Assembly: GCA_031308135.1 (NCBI GenBank)
Contig: JAHLJT010009355.1
Span: 7,055,074-7,119,073 of the forward strand
Source: Acheta domesticus
Taxonomy: Eukaryota > Arthropoda > Insecta > Orthoptera > Gryllidae
Direction of reading: 5' to 3'
Length of the DNA: 64,000 bases
The stretch's first letter is position 1. Each line of letters opens with the position of its first letter. The notes beneath the pieces were generated by a model. It was not told where the DNA came from. It did not search any database and saw only the letters and a program-made list of their open reading frames with translations. This document shows positions 11,990 to 22,740 of the stretch, in pieces. A program made the position numbers and the translations under genes.

Positions 11990-12924
11990 TACGTAGGTCA
12001 TTCAATAATTAAAGAGACAAATTGGTCTGGAGAGAAAACAGTGGGTAGGACGAGTTTGGTAATTTTAGGACTTTGCGTTGGCATCACTAGGATGAACCCT
12101 GACCATCTGAAGGATCAACATTGTTGTGTTCATAACCTCAAAATTAAGATGAACGATGGCGAGTCCACTTGAAAATTCCACATTGATTGAAGAACATTCT
12201 TTGATTCGTTTTCAACGTGCTGAAGGTGACAAACAAGCTAATACATATTCTAGAATGATCATAATGTACGCTGAAAGTTGTAAGAACTGTGAGAATTTTT
12301 ACAATTTGGTGGAACAGTTCAAAAATGGTCGAAGCTCAGTGACTGACAAACATCGTTCTCGCCACATCAGCAAGAAAAGTCATGTTGACTGAAATTGGGG
12401 ACGCTGTAGGTGCGTTTTTTGTGATTATCATGAAGAACAGTCTTTAGTAAACAGCCAATATTGTTTAGATATGTTTTTGAAGAAGGTGAAGCCAGTCATG
12501 AGAGAGAAAAGTCATGGATCTCAGAGGAGAGATGTGATTCTCCAGCAAAACAACGCACGTCCTCACACTCCACAACAAACCCGTGAAACCATTGACAAAA
12601 TGGGTTGGGAGGTACTGCCTCATCCCCCTTACAGCCTCAATTTAGCACCATGTGATTTCCATTTGTTTGGCACACTGAAGGAGGCATTACGTTGGGAGAA
12701 GTCCCAAGATAACGAGGTTGTCAAAAAAATTTGTGGGAAATTGGTTCAAACACCAAGATAAAAAGTACTTTGCAGCCGTCATACAAAAGCTGGTAGCCCT
12801 TTGTAACAAGTGCATAAATGTTGGTGAGAAATATATTAAAAAGTAGGAGAAGTCCTGTTTTGTAAAAATAAACATTTATTTCTCCAGACCAATTTGTCTC
12901 TTTAATTATTGAATGTCCCTCGTA
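11990..12924 (+). mobile_element. Internally deleted mariner element with intact-looking TIRs
   Basis: Terminal inverted repeats are easy to see. The left end (about 11992-12036) and the reverse complement of the right end (about 12885-12922) share a 35-base identical block from CATTCAATAATT through TTGGTCTGGAGA; the outer bases differ slightly (GTAGGTC versus GAGGGAC). Each end is flanked by TA (11990-11991 and 12923-12924), the Tc1/mariner target duplication. The element is about 930 bp, while complete mariners are usually near 1.3 kb, so several hundred internal bases are gone. Well-matched ends and a broken interior suggest a non-autonomous derivative. Confidence 0.93.
12156..12846 (+). 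pseudogene. Broken mariner transposase
   Basis: Two transposase pieces remain. An N-terminal frame (12156-12392) contains LVEQFKNGRSS followed by a DKHRSR motif, matching the end of the mariner DNA-binding region. A C-terminal frame (readable from about 12447, ATG 12471, to TAA 12759) contains NNARPHT, GWEVLPHPPYS and APCDFHLF, the second and third catalytic regions of a D,D34D transposase. The second catalytic Asp reads as Asn (NNARPH instead of DNARPH); the third Asp is present with 34-residue spacing. The first catalytic region is deleted. The usual C-terminal tail continues in the +1 frame (12751-12846, HQDKKYF to GEKYIKK), so a frameshift also separates it. It cannot encode an active enzyme. 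Confidence 0.92.
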
Positions 12925-13030
12925 TATTAATTTTGTAAGCTCTAAATATGTGCTCTAAATATAAGCTCTAAAAATGATTATATGTGAATTATAGGAAGTG
13001 ACATGAAAATGTTATGCTATTTACTTTCAG

Positions 13031-13089
13031 CAATGGCTTTCTACAAGCAGATACGACAGAACGGTTATCTATCACAAAGAAATGATTAC
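13031..13089 (+). CDS. Possible 59-nt internal or first coding exon
   Basis: The segment follows TATTTACTTTCAG, a reasonable 3' splice site, and ends directly before GTAAGTATT, a near-perfect 5' splice site. Two frames are open. The one starting at ATG 13033 gives exactly 19 codons (MAFYKQIRQNG...QRNDY) and leaves the intron in phase 0; the first frame is also open. The encoded peptide is balanced, not low-complexity. I do not recognise the family. It lies in AT-rich DNA just outside the mariner. Short splice-flanked segments also arise by chance, so confidence is modest. Confidence 0.3.
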
Positions 13090-13259
13090 GTAAGTATTCA
13101 TATCTTTCTACTATTATAGTATGTATTAAATTATACTGGTTGCTTTGTATAAGTGATTATACGAACGTACGTATTCACAGCAAAACCATTTTACAATAAA
13201 ACTAGACATCGTTGAAGTAGTCATCAACGCACAAATAGTATTGTTTTCATGCTTATTTA

Positions 13260-13480
13260 CTACCGCGACATATTGGTTTATCTAATCACTAATTACACCG
13301 GCTTATGACGTGATTACGTGGAGTGTTAATGAATAGTGTAATCATTACACAATTGAATGGTTTAGCTCATCAGAGTGTGGGGTTTATTTTCGCGAGTAAT
13401 TAGAAAGCAATTAAAATGAGATCACGTGACCGGAATAGATACTCGTAAATTACTTACAAAGTAGTTTCTGTTAATTAGGT
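13260..13480. promoter_or_regulatory. Cluster of TAAT/ATTA sites with CACGTGAC motif
   Basis: Many homeodomain core sites occur here (CTAATCACTAATTAC, GAGTAATTAG, AAGCAATTAAAATG, GTTAATTAGG), together with TGACGTGATTACGTG and ATCACGTGACC. The density and variety of motifs are enhancer-like, but AT-rich DNA produces TAAT often. Cross-species conservation would decide. Confidence 0.2.
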
Positions 13481-13499
13481 AACTATAATGAGCGCGTTC

Positions 13500-15690
13500 G
13501 GGGCGCTAGACTTATTTGAAAGCTGGCAATTCACGATCGGCCTCGTTTCGCCCTTTGTATTCCGCATACATAAAACATTTTCCTATCAGCTGGTTGACGA
13601 GGTGGGGCAACAAGGGGAAAGAGAAAATCACTTTTGAAGCTATCTTTCGTTCTGTGTTGACACCCACAGTGAAAACGAATAGTACGCATTAAACCGTAAC
13701 ATGATTTATTATTATGTTAAGCTTTACGTAAAATATAACGTGCAAGATTACTACAAATGAAATAGTTCTTGTATACGTTTCTCGTAGAAACTGCGACCGC
13801 ATTTATTTCGTCCTAAATATGTTTTGTGAACATAAGAGTGTTAGCAGTTCGTGTAATGAACTTTAGCAATACCGATGATCAAAATTATAATATTGTTTTA
13901 GAACAAGGTTTTTTCGTGAAGGTAATTACATAAATTATCTGTGAAAACATACTACAAGCACATAAAAAAGTTTAATCCTAGACGTTTTGTAACCTATTTT
14001 TAAAACTATTCGTGTGCTCTCTCGATACGATTATTATATTATTTTTAAATAAAATAATACTCTAGTATACCAGTTTTATATACATTAGTTTGGTGGTTGA
14101 AATAATTACTACTTGTGTTTTAAGTTGATTAACATTTTGGTTATAGTGTGAACCAAAAACCAGTTTGGTTATAGTGTGAACAAAGCCTTGTGGTTCATGA
14201 GTAAGCAAAACCTTTCGGACGAAACTTGTATTGGTACATATTTGTGGCTTCAATACAATTTCAGAATTTTGTCTTAGGGCCTGATTTCATTATCATTATT
14301 TAGCTAATCAAATATTCTCTGTCAATCTTTCTTGAAAACTTACAACCTCTGACATGGTGGTTATTGCTACGTATGCTCAAATACATCCTCCAGAGAAAAT
14401 GGTTTTTAGGCGTTATTACAAAATACTTTATTAGTACTCAATTAAAACGTAAAATCCTAGTTTGTTTGTGTATTGCATGAACATCCACTAAGAAGAAAAA
14501 ATAGTTAACTGACAATGTAAATAATTCAATTTAATTCGAACGTGTTTTTATAAAGAGAGTTAAGTCATCAAACTGAGTTTGAAGAAAAGTGGAAATGAAA
14601 TTTCGTGTGATCATTATTAAGTAGGGAATACGCTTTTGAAACAATAACTTTATAATTTTCACAGTTGTCGAGCAAATCCTTCATATCCTTTTCAGAAGTT
14701 TTGAAAATTTTGCATATTACGAATTAATACATTTTGGGAAGTTGCTCCATAAAAACAATGTACCAAATGTTTGAGAAATAATCGAAACTGACATTAACCC
14801 ATTTTAGGCTATTGTGCAATACGAGTTTTCAGATACTGACTTTTTATTTTATACATGCTTACAGTCTTAGTACGTTGATATCAAGTCTTAGTACGTACTT
14901 AATACGTTGATGCAATGAATAATTTCAGTTTATCGTCAATTCTGTGATCTGAACTAAATGTTAAACCTAACTTTATACTGTGTAATATAATTAGAGTAGC
15001 ATACTCTTATTATGATATATTATTATTTGGAACTTTCAATGAAACGTTCAATTCAATGTGATGAATTGTTATGCGGATTATCTTTTTCTTCAGAAATTTA
15101 TCCAAACATTCAATGTAACGCAATGATTGCAAAAGTGCTACGTAAATTAATGTGGATACCAACTTACAAGATTTGCGGCCTGTTATATCCCTGTATTTTT
15201 TTGTATCTTGATTTTTCTTTGAGGAAAAAATCACACCCACGCTAGTTAACATGAGAGCAGGGTTTTTATTGAAAAGGGAGATGGATTAAGATTAATTCTT
15301 TTTTAGGATTATAAGAACTAGCCATTTATTTTTGTTTTCTATACATATCGAATATATTAAGATCACGATGATGATATTCTCTTTTAGATTGTGTCCCAGA
15401 AGTAGCTGAATATAATAATTACTTCTAGTATGTGTCGCATTTTTTCTCTTAATGTAAGCTTTAAGGACTTTTACTCCTTTCCCATGATATTTCATAAATT
15501 TGGGCGGTCCAAGAGGTTCATTGTTTCTGCCATTGATAATTTTTATTTTACTTAATCTAGAACATCCACAACAGACACAGCAATTTCATCTCGCACCTTG
15601 CAAAGTCACAATATTGCCCGAAGTTGAACCTGTAACTACGGAACGAACGATTGACGTAGCATATTTTCAATTCCTGCTGGAAACTCCAAC
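13500..15690. other. AT-rich DNA, little structure
   Basis: A GTTTGGTTATAGTGTGAAC-type word is repeated at about 14130-14180, and TCTTAGTACGTTGAT-type words at 14865-14915. Short frames at 15010-15250 on both strands are unremarkable. No gene or RNA seen. Confidence 0.35.
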
Positions 15691-15694
15691 ACGT

Positions 15695-16400
15695 TAAAAC
15701 ATTAAATTCAACATGTTGAGAGTTAAAATTTTAATTGAGGAAAAGCAATATATTTACATTGGGCATGTGAATATTTAAAATGTTGATGTTAAACGTTAAG
15801 TAGTAGAGACATAGCTTTAAGAAATAAGAATTTTCATATATTGAAATTCGACAAGTTGAACAATGTTATTTTATTTCATATTTTGTAATTGGACCCGATG
15901 AACATTTTACACATTTTTGTTTTTAAATTTTATATATATTTTATTATTTTTTAGGTATTCTGTTAACCCTCTAAGAAAGCCAGTGGCTAACATTAAGAGT
16001 TAGTATGTTGAGTAGTGGAATTGTGACAAAAATGTTTATGTTTTTAACATATTGACGTTAAATGTAAGGTAGTAGAGACATGGCTTTACGAAATACGAAT
16101 TTTTATATATTGAAGTTCGACAAGTTGAACAATTTTTTTAAAAATTTGAGTCCTTGAACATATTTTTGTTTTTTCGGTTTTTACAATTTTACAATTTTGT
16201 TTTGTATTTTATTCATTTTCAAAAATTTGGTTTATTCTCCAAGAAAGCCAGAGGCTAATGTTCAACGTATTAAGAGCGAATATGTTGAGTAATGGAATCG
16301 CGACAAACATATATACGTTCTGGTTGTATTTAACATATTGATGTCAAATGTTAAGAAGTGGAGAGGCGCTTTGTTAACCCCCGAAGAAAGCCAGCGGCTG
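15695..16400. repeat. Tandem repeat, period about 269 bp, two units plus a truncated third
   Basis: TTGAARTTCGACAAGTTGAA occurs at 15841 and 16110 (269 apart). AAGAAAGCCAG..GCTAA occurs at 15973 and 16241 (268 apart) and again at 16384. GTAGTAGAGACATRGCTTT occurs at about 15799 and 16069, with a GAAGTGGAGAGGCGCTTT version at 16355. The third unit lacks the middle of the repeat and runs into the CpG island. Units differ by scattered substitutions. Confidence 0.8.
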
Positions 16401-16689
16401 GTGCGCGCGGGCGGGTGAGGGCGGGTGAGGGACGAGGGCGAGGGCGAGCGGGCGGGCGGGCGGCAGGCGCGGGGCGCTCTCGCGGCGAGTGTCCGATGAC
16501 AGGCGGCCACCGGGAAGAGACGGCGGCGGCGGCGGCAGAAGCAGCCCTGGTAGGCTGGGCGGTATTGATCTGCTCGCCTTATCCTAGAGCTGCCACCGCC
16601 GCCGCCGCCGCCTCTGCCGCCGCCGCCGCTGCTGCTGCTGCTGTTGCTACTGCAGTACTATTAATTACCGTACTGGGAGGCGGAGGAGG

Positions 16690-16781
<92 letters not shown>

Positions 16782-17040
16782 GCGCGTGAGAAGGAGAAGC
16801 AGGACTAAGAGGAGGACGAGGACGAGAAACACGCCGAGGAGTAGGCAGCGGCGGCGGCGGCGGCGGTGGAGGCGAGATGCGCGGGGTGACATCTGCCGGA
16901 CAAGCGACGTACTAGCCGCCCAGCCTCCCTGCTCCTTGGGGCTGTCAGTCCCCTGGGCGCCGCCGCCGCCGCGGGCGGAGGGCCTCGCCGCTTCGGGGCG
17001 CCCTCTGCCTGCCTCCTGCCTGCTCCGGTCGGTCGCGATC
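16390..17040. other. CpG island with trinucleotide runs
   Basis: Opens with GGGCGGGTGAGG-type sequence, carries GCC/GCT and GGC runs, then GAGGAGGACGAGGACGAG and a GC-rich end near 17035. Long frames here encode poly-Gly/Ala on plus and poly-Arg on minus and reflect composition. It could be a promoter island; no exon boundary is convincing. Confidence 0.5.
16596..16779. repeat. GCC tract facing a pure (GGC)~29 run; hairpin-capable
   Basis: GCC/GCT triplets at about 16596-16650 are followed by CAGTAC (about 16652) and, eleven bases later, GTACTG, an inverted pair, and then by an uninterrupted GGC run at 16694-16779 (86 bases, about 29 units). The two tracts are complementary and could form a long hairpin in single strands. 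Confidence 0.85.
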
Positions 17041-17112
17041 CATCACCTCACTATTATTCAGATACTTCCTTAATCCAGAAACAGCTAATGATATCAAAAA
17101 TTCCATCCACTC

Positions 17113-17250
17113 TTTTGTTAAAGAATTAAACGTATCCAAAAATCATGACCGGTAGTAATTTTGTTTAAGAATTAAATGTATCCAAAAATTATGACCGATC
17201 GTCATTTTGTTAAAGAATTAAACATATCCCAAAATCATGATCCTAATTTT
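17113..17250 (+). repeat. Three 46-bp tandem units
   Basis: TTTTGTTAAAGAATTAAA-type units start at 17113, 17159 and 17205, exactly 46 apart. Each continues with a TATCCAAAAATCATGACC-like block. The third unit decays near 17250. It directly follows the CpG island. Confidence 0.85.
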
Positions 17251-17259
17251 CTTATTGAA

Positions 17260-19200
17260 ATTATTTTCAAAATTCTGTCGTTTTTCCAATTTTAAGATAT
17301 TGCCATCAATGATTGTAATCTTTCAAAAGAAATAATGTTCGGTGTATATATCGATGTACTCATACAATTGAAATATAACAGTGATAAGAGGGATCGAAGC
17401 ACACATAACACTTTTTACTGGCAGAGTTATTTCATAACGTTTGTCGCTTGCTATTGCATGGTCTGATTTCCTCGCGATCCCCGACTTCCCATTTTTCAAA
17501 TAACATAGTAAGATTATGGTAACAGATAAAATTGAGGTATAGTGGGTTTGCATGTAACTAGTATCATGCAGGATTTGTGAGACCTCTAACGTATGGTTCT
17601 TATTTTTGTTTTCTTGGATTCAGACTCGTGTTGCGAAAGAATCGAATAGTCAAAAATTGGGAAGTGGAGAACTTGAGAACAGAAGAGTGTCACTTTTTTC
17701 TTTTTGGGAGGGGGGCGATGATCAGTTATATCTATTCACTCGAATCCTAACGTTTTAAATAATTACGTAAACGCTAAGAATTTTGTATCCCATTCTTAAT
17801 GATAGACATTGTTTATCATTCTTACGATAGAATTTTAGGAATTATTATTATATGAGTTTTCCAGTACGTACAATCCAAAAGAATTAATGTATTTGAAAAA
17901 TTGGAAGAATCCGTTTTCTATTGTCGATTTTTTTAGCAATTTCACTAACTTTTAGAATTAAAAATTCATTTCCCTAATATTATATTTGTATGCGTGTTCA
18001 AGCATTGCCTACAAAAGATACTAGATAAAATGAATTATCCAACCATGTTCATTTATTCGATAGGAATAAATTTCGACGTTAGTAATAAATTTCATAAAAT
18101 TATCAAAGAAAAGGTATGCATGTCCTCGCCAGATATAGAGATATAACATTTCTGTCAGATGTTCGTGTTTGAAAATTATACAATACGGCATGTAGCTTTA
18201 AGCAGGCATTGTGATATGAAGGTAAAACTGACTAGATGGATGCCATATGGAAGAGCCAGTCGTGACTTCTCCATTTGAACGATCCAGATAGCGTAATATA
18301 TCGAGCGTTGTAGTGCAGTGTTGGAGCTGTATTGATGATTACTTCTCATGGAACTACTATGTTTAAGACAAGCTGGAATGATGAATGGGACTCGCTGTGG
18401 AGGGCATAATGGTGGGCGATATGGTGATGAAAGCTCTGCGTTAGTGATGGGAGATAGCGATGTGAGAAGCCAGTGACGAGTAAACAGAAGAATGAACACA
18501 TGGGACTGATCGACTCTAGGAAAGGAAAGTGTCAAATGATGGACAACTTGCAAAAAATAGAGCTGTCACAGCGGCTGGGTCGTGAGATGGAGTAGAAAGC
18601 ATTGAGAGAGCCTTTTTGTTTCAAGGTGATTTTTCACAACTGCCACATAACCAGCGAGAACAGAGGAACCTTAAGTTAGAGAAGCTATAAAAAGGGAAAA
18701 GCAGTGAAGTTAGTGACAGAGGGTTCTGGGGTTTGTACAGAAATGGTAATGGAAACTGAATAGTACTAATGATTTCGGGATTCCAATATCAGTGAGGTAT
18801 AAATCATCAGCAATATGTGTGGTGGTTAGGAAAGCACGTTTCCAATATGTTTTTGTTTATGTGGTCTAATAAGAGATGAATTACAAATTTTATTTCAACT
18901 GCTAAATTGTTTGCTAATTGCAACTGCTAAAGAGTTTCTTAGATTGGCATGTACTTTGTCGTCTGACGTCATATTTTCCTCCCTTCAGGACATTTTCCTT
19001 AGCCATATGTTGTCTTTCCCGTGGCTTTCATGCGTTGGAGAGGACATCTAGAGTGAATACCAGAATTCGATAGGTTAGAATGCTTATGACGTAGGTTTTT
19101 AATGTCTCAAATTACTTCAGCCTAGCCACATAGTATCAAGTTACGTAATTTATGTCTATATTAATTATCTACGAAATAAAAAATAATAATATATAAGTGT
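17260..19200. other. AT-rich, then purine-biased DNA
   Basis: 17260-18150 is AT-rich. From about 18200 the plus strand becomes rich in G and A. A 125-codon minus-strand frame (18176-18553) has no recognised domain. No RNA gene seen. Confidence 0.3.
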
Positions 19201-19204
19201 AAGT

Positions 19205-19490
19205 GTGCGTAAGTAAAGGGCGAGAATAGGACAAGGATGAGGTAGGAAAGATCGTTCGTAGTCTATGTCCCCTTTGGTTGGGTACGGGATTGGAAAAATT
19301 TCGGAAAAATACCGGTCAGTTCAGTCGCTCGCTAGAATTACTTCTCCAAACAGCTGCTGAATTTGATCGAGACTAGAGCCCCAATACCAGATCAGAGTCA
19401 CTGCAATGACATCAGTTTGTTCCCTGAGCCGATATGGATAGCTCAGGATTCACCGGTTCTATGATACAGTTTAACATATAAGGAGTTATC
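19205..19490 (-). repeat. Degenerate family A-related copy
   Basis: GAATAGGACAAGGATGAGG and the following GGTAGGAAAGATCGTTCG resemble the GGATAGGACAAGGAAGCGG and GGAAAGGTCGAGCGCGG blocks of copy 1. CAGAGTCACTGCAATGACATCAG and CCCTGAGCC further on match the copy near 29.98 kb. Similarity is patchy. Confidence 0.5.
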
Positions 19491-19499
19491 AATTTAAAT

Positions 19500-20280
19500 A
19501 CTAAATTTGGCAGTATAGTGGAGAAGCGCGATAAGAATACATCGATACTTCAATCTAGAAAACAAATGGAATGGAGGCATGCAAGAAATGAATTCTTCAA
19601 TTGATTATTGCAAGCGAGTATAGCAATAAAATGTTGAATCTAGACGAGATTTGGAATGGACATGTACAACTGACGAACAGCTAGAAAGAAAATGAATTCG
19701 GAAATGGAGGAGAGCGTCGATGAGAATATAGTAAGGATGATGGAGACTGAGATTGTTGAGGTCGTGCCCTAAAAGAGAAGGAATTACAGTGACTGGGAGT
19801 TTAAAGAGTTATTTGCTGTAATTTTACTGTCAACGAAGAGAGCAATGGTGGTGAAGATATTGAAATGGCAAGAATAAGAATGGAGATGAATGAAGAATGA
19901 CATGATGAGGTTGAGGGACGAGACAATATGATAGAGACTATATTATAGAAGTATAATAGCTGTATAGAAGTATATTATAAAAGTAGTATAGTAGAGTGGC
20001 GATGACATGTGTGGAGAGATGGGTTGTAAGATGGATGAGGAAAAGGATGGGGAAATGGATAGGGCTGTGAGGGGGATGGGTGGGATGATGGGCGAGGGAA
20101 TGAGTGAGGAGATAGGTGAGGTGAGCAGAAAGCCAGTAAGGGCAATAGTGAATGCAGAGCCGGTTGAGATTTGGGAAATTGAACGCGACAAGGAAAGATG
20201 CAGAACTGTAATTAAGCGAAGACATTGTAGGAGTAACGTGATACAATGATGTGGAGCGGTTGGGGTAACGAACACAATGT
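19500..20280. other. Purine-rich plus strand, no gene
   Basis: Long GA-rich sequence containing GATGGATGAGGAAAAGGATGG-like blocks. Frames of 80-150 codons on both strands (20007-20249 plus, 19938-20396 minus) are low-complexity and have no known domain. The upstream part may be a decayed extension of the next tandem array. Confidence 0.3.
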
Positions 20281-21090
20281 AGACTGCTAGAAGAGACGAC
20301 AGAAACGGAGGCAACGGATGGGGAGCAAGGAAATACGCAAGGAGGATGTATGGACATTGTGAGAGGCGGAGGGTATTGAAATCGAGATAAAGACATGACG
20401 AATCAATTGTCTGATGAAATAAATCGGGTTTGACCCGAGGTATGACATGCTATATAGCGTCAAAATTTATGCATATTGCCACTCAGAAGAGGACCAAGGA
20501 TATTTTAGGAACCGGTAGGAGGATTTAGGCCGAGAAGACTGACAAGAATAGGAAAGAAAGAGGGAGATGTCAATTTTACATGAAGTATAGAGCGGCAAGG
20601 GAAGAAAATGGGAATGGTTTGTCGAAAGAGGAGCAATAAGGTTTTAGGGAGGATGGAAGAGGGAGGGGTGTTTGGGATTGAGAGAAACAGATTACGAACA
20701 GGAAGTATCAAGTGCGATATGAAATGCCGTAATAGCGGTAAGGGTAGTAAAGATAATAAAGATGGCTAGTCTGAAGAGTAATAATACTTTTTAGGAAAGA
20801 TGGCGGAGGGCGATGTGATTGAAATTGAGAGAAAGTCTGTGAACAGGAGAAACAGATTTCGAACATGGAGTATCAAATGTGATATGAAATTCTGCGTAAC
20901 GGTAAGGGCAGCAAAGACAATGTAGATGGCTAGTCGCAAGAGGAGCAGTAATATTTTAGGAAGAGTGAAGGAGGGACAGGTGATTGGAATTGAGAGAAAC
21001 AGACTGCAAACAGGGAGTATCAAATGTGATATGAAATTCTGTGTAGCAGCTAAGGGCAGCAAAGACAATGTAGATGGCTAGTCGGTAGAG
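20280..21090. repeat. Tandem array, unit about 148 bp
   Basis: The unit contains AGAGGAGCARTAATATTTTAGG, GGAATTGAGAGAAACAGA, GGAGTATCAAATGTGATATG, AAGGGCAGCAAAGACAATG and GATGGCTAGTC. GGCTAGTC recurs at 20764, 20928 and 21076; the equivalent GTCGAAAGAGGAGC lies at 20621 and a more decayed one near 20474, giving steps of about 147, 148, 164 and 148. The 164-base unit carries a small internal duplication (CTGTGAACAGGAGAAACAG). A further relic (ACACAATGTAGACTGCTAGAAGAG) lies near 20275. Confidence 0.8.
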
Positions 21091-21099
21091 GAACGAGGA

Positions 21100-21280
21100 A
21101 GTCGCAGGCATAGGGCGGTGGAGGTCGGTTGCCGTGGGCGGCGGGGGCGGAGGCGAGGGAAAGGATGTGGCGGGGCGGCGCGCGCCTACGGGGCGGCTTC
21201 GCGACAAACAGACACGGATAATGAGCTCGATTTGGAGCAATCGGCAGGCGGCGCCCCCGGCGGGCGGGTGAGGAACTGCG
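21100..21280. other. Small CpG island
   Basis: GGCGGGGGCGGAGGCGAGGG and GGCGGGGCGGCGCGCG adjoin the 3' end of the 148-bp array, and GGCGGCGCCCCCGGCGGGCGG follows. No exon identified. Confidence 0.45.
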
Positions 21281-21289
21281 TGTCGATTG

Positions 21290-21505
21290 TGTGTATCGTT
21301 AGGTTCGCCCGCCCGCTAATACAAACTCTAAGCTTCACGTTGTCGATAACTTTATAAACTCGATACACAAGTTAAATTGGTTCCCCATTGATTTCCATTG
21401 TCCAAACCCATTAGTGCTTCGTACACGGCCAATATAGCCGCAATGGAAAGGCGGAATTTCCCTACCCCCATCTGTATGATACGAAGCTCTAATTCGGTGG
21501 CGTCG

Positions 21506-21546
<41 letters not shown>

Positions 21547-22740
21547 CGTCTACCTACTATCCCTGTCGATCAGGCGCGTTTCCCTCTCAGGGAAGTTGTG
21601 AATATCGTAGAGGAGACTCCCCTCCTACGCGTATTGAAAGGGATCGCGCCGCCTTGTGAGAGACGCACCACGTTGTGTCCCCGTTGACGATTCCACCCTC
21701 CGTAATACAGCCAATGCAATAACTCCCGTAACTGGAAACATGCAACCAAAGTATCGACCTTTTACTTATATATGAAGTTTTAAATTGGAACGTAAAAAAA
21801 GCGGAAACTAATTTTTTGTTCGGGGGATTTGAAAAATAATCTACTTTTAGTTGTCAAAAATAATCGACTTAGGACCCTATTAAAGCATCGTTCGTCCCGG
21901 AGTTCCTTTAAGTTGCTTATGGAGTTGTATTTAAATGAAAGGGTGCACCATTTCTTAACTTTGATATGAAGTGTGCTTGGCGAATTCAAAGTTTCAATAT
22001 TCCTCGTGCACTTCATATCATTCGTAACTAAATCTCGGAAAATTATTTGACAGAAAATAAAAAGTAATCACGTTATGTTTATTGTAGAATTAATAAAAAA
22101 ACAAATTTTGTTTTTCAACATTAATTAGCAAGCAATGAAAACTTACAAAACTGTTTCAAATGTTTTGGTAGACTATTATCATATTATCTGTAGGTACTTG
22201 TTTTTGTATTTTTCTTTTCAGATCCAGAAGAATTCATCTATTAGAAGTTTATATACAAAATACACCGTACACAATACATAAACTTACATAAAAACTATTT
22301 TTTTTTACTTTTGCACTTTCCTTCAAAGGGGGGAATTTTTATCTCTAACGAGACATTAAATAAACGAGAGTATACAAACCTTATATCCAAAGAAAAGATT
22401 GACAAAAAAGAAACAGATGACGAATTCCAAAATCCTAAAAACGTTATAATATGTATTTTGAATTAAATTGGAATACCTATTAGTTTATTAGGATTATTTA
22501 TAATATCTACTAGTCAAAACGAGCTAAAAATATAAAACTTTAGTGATGAGAGAGTTTGGAGATATCTTTGTACACCAGAGTAGATAATGTAATTGCAATT
22601 TTTTGTATAATGAAAATGTCGCCAGCTCCTCAAATGTTAATTTTCGTAATATATATCCAGTGAACAAACAACGTCTGAATTAACACGACAGAGGGTATTT
22701 GAAACAGTGAAGAGTCAGGATTCGGTGTGTCTAAGATACT
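21290..22740. other. Mixed DNA with a CT microsatellite
   Basis: A CT run lies at about 21507-21546. 21330-21470 and 21600-21740 are balanced in composition and could hold conserved non-coding sequence. 22000-22740 is AT-rich. A strong pyrimidine tract and AG at about 22205-22221 could be a 3' splice site, but the sequence after it reads only a few codons in the best frame. Confidence 0.3.

Noticed and set aside
16358..16892. Poly-Gly/Ala and poly-Arg frames
   Set aside because: Direct consequence of the GGC/GCC runs.
22188..22300. Strong 3' splice-site-like tract (TTTTTCTTTTCAG at about 22209-22221)
   Set aside because: The following sequence has stop codons within 7-19 codons in the frames read, and no donor; kept only as a note.
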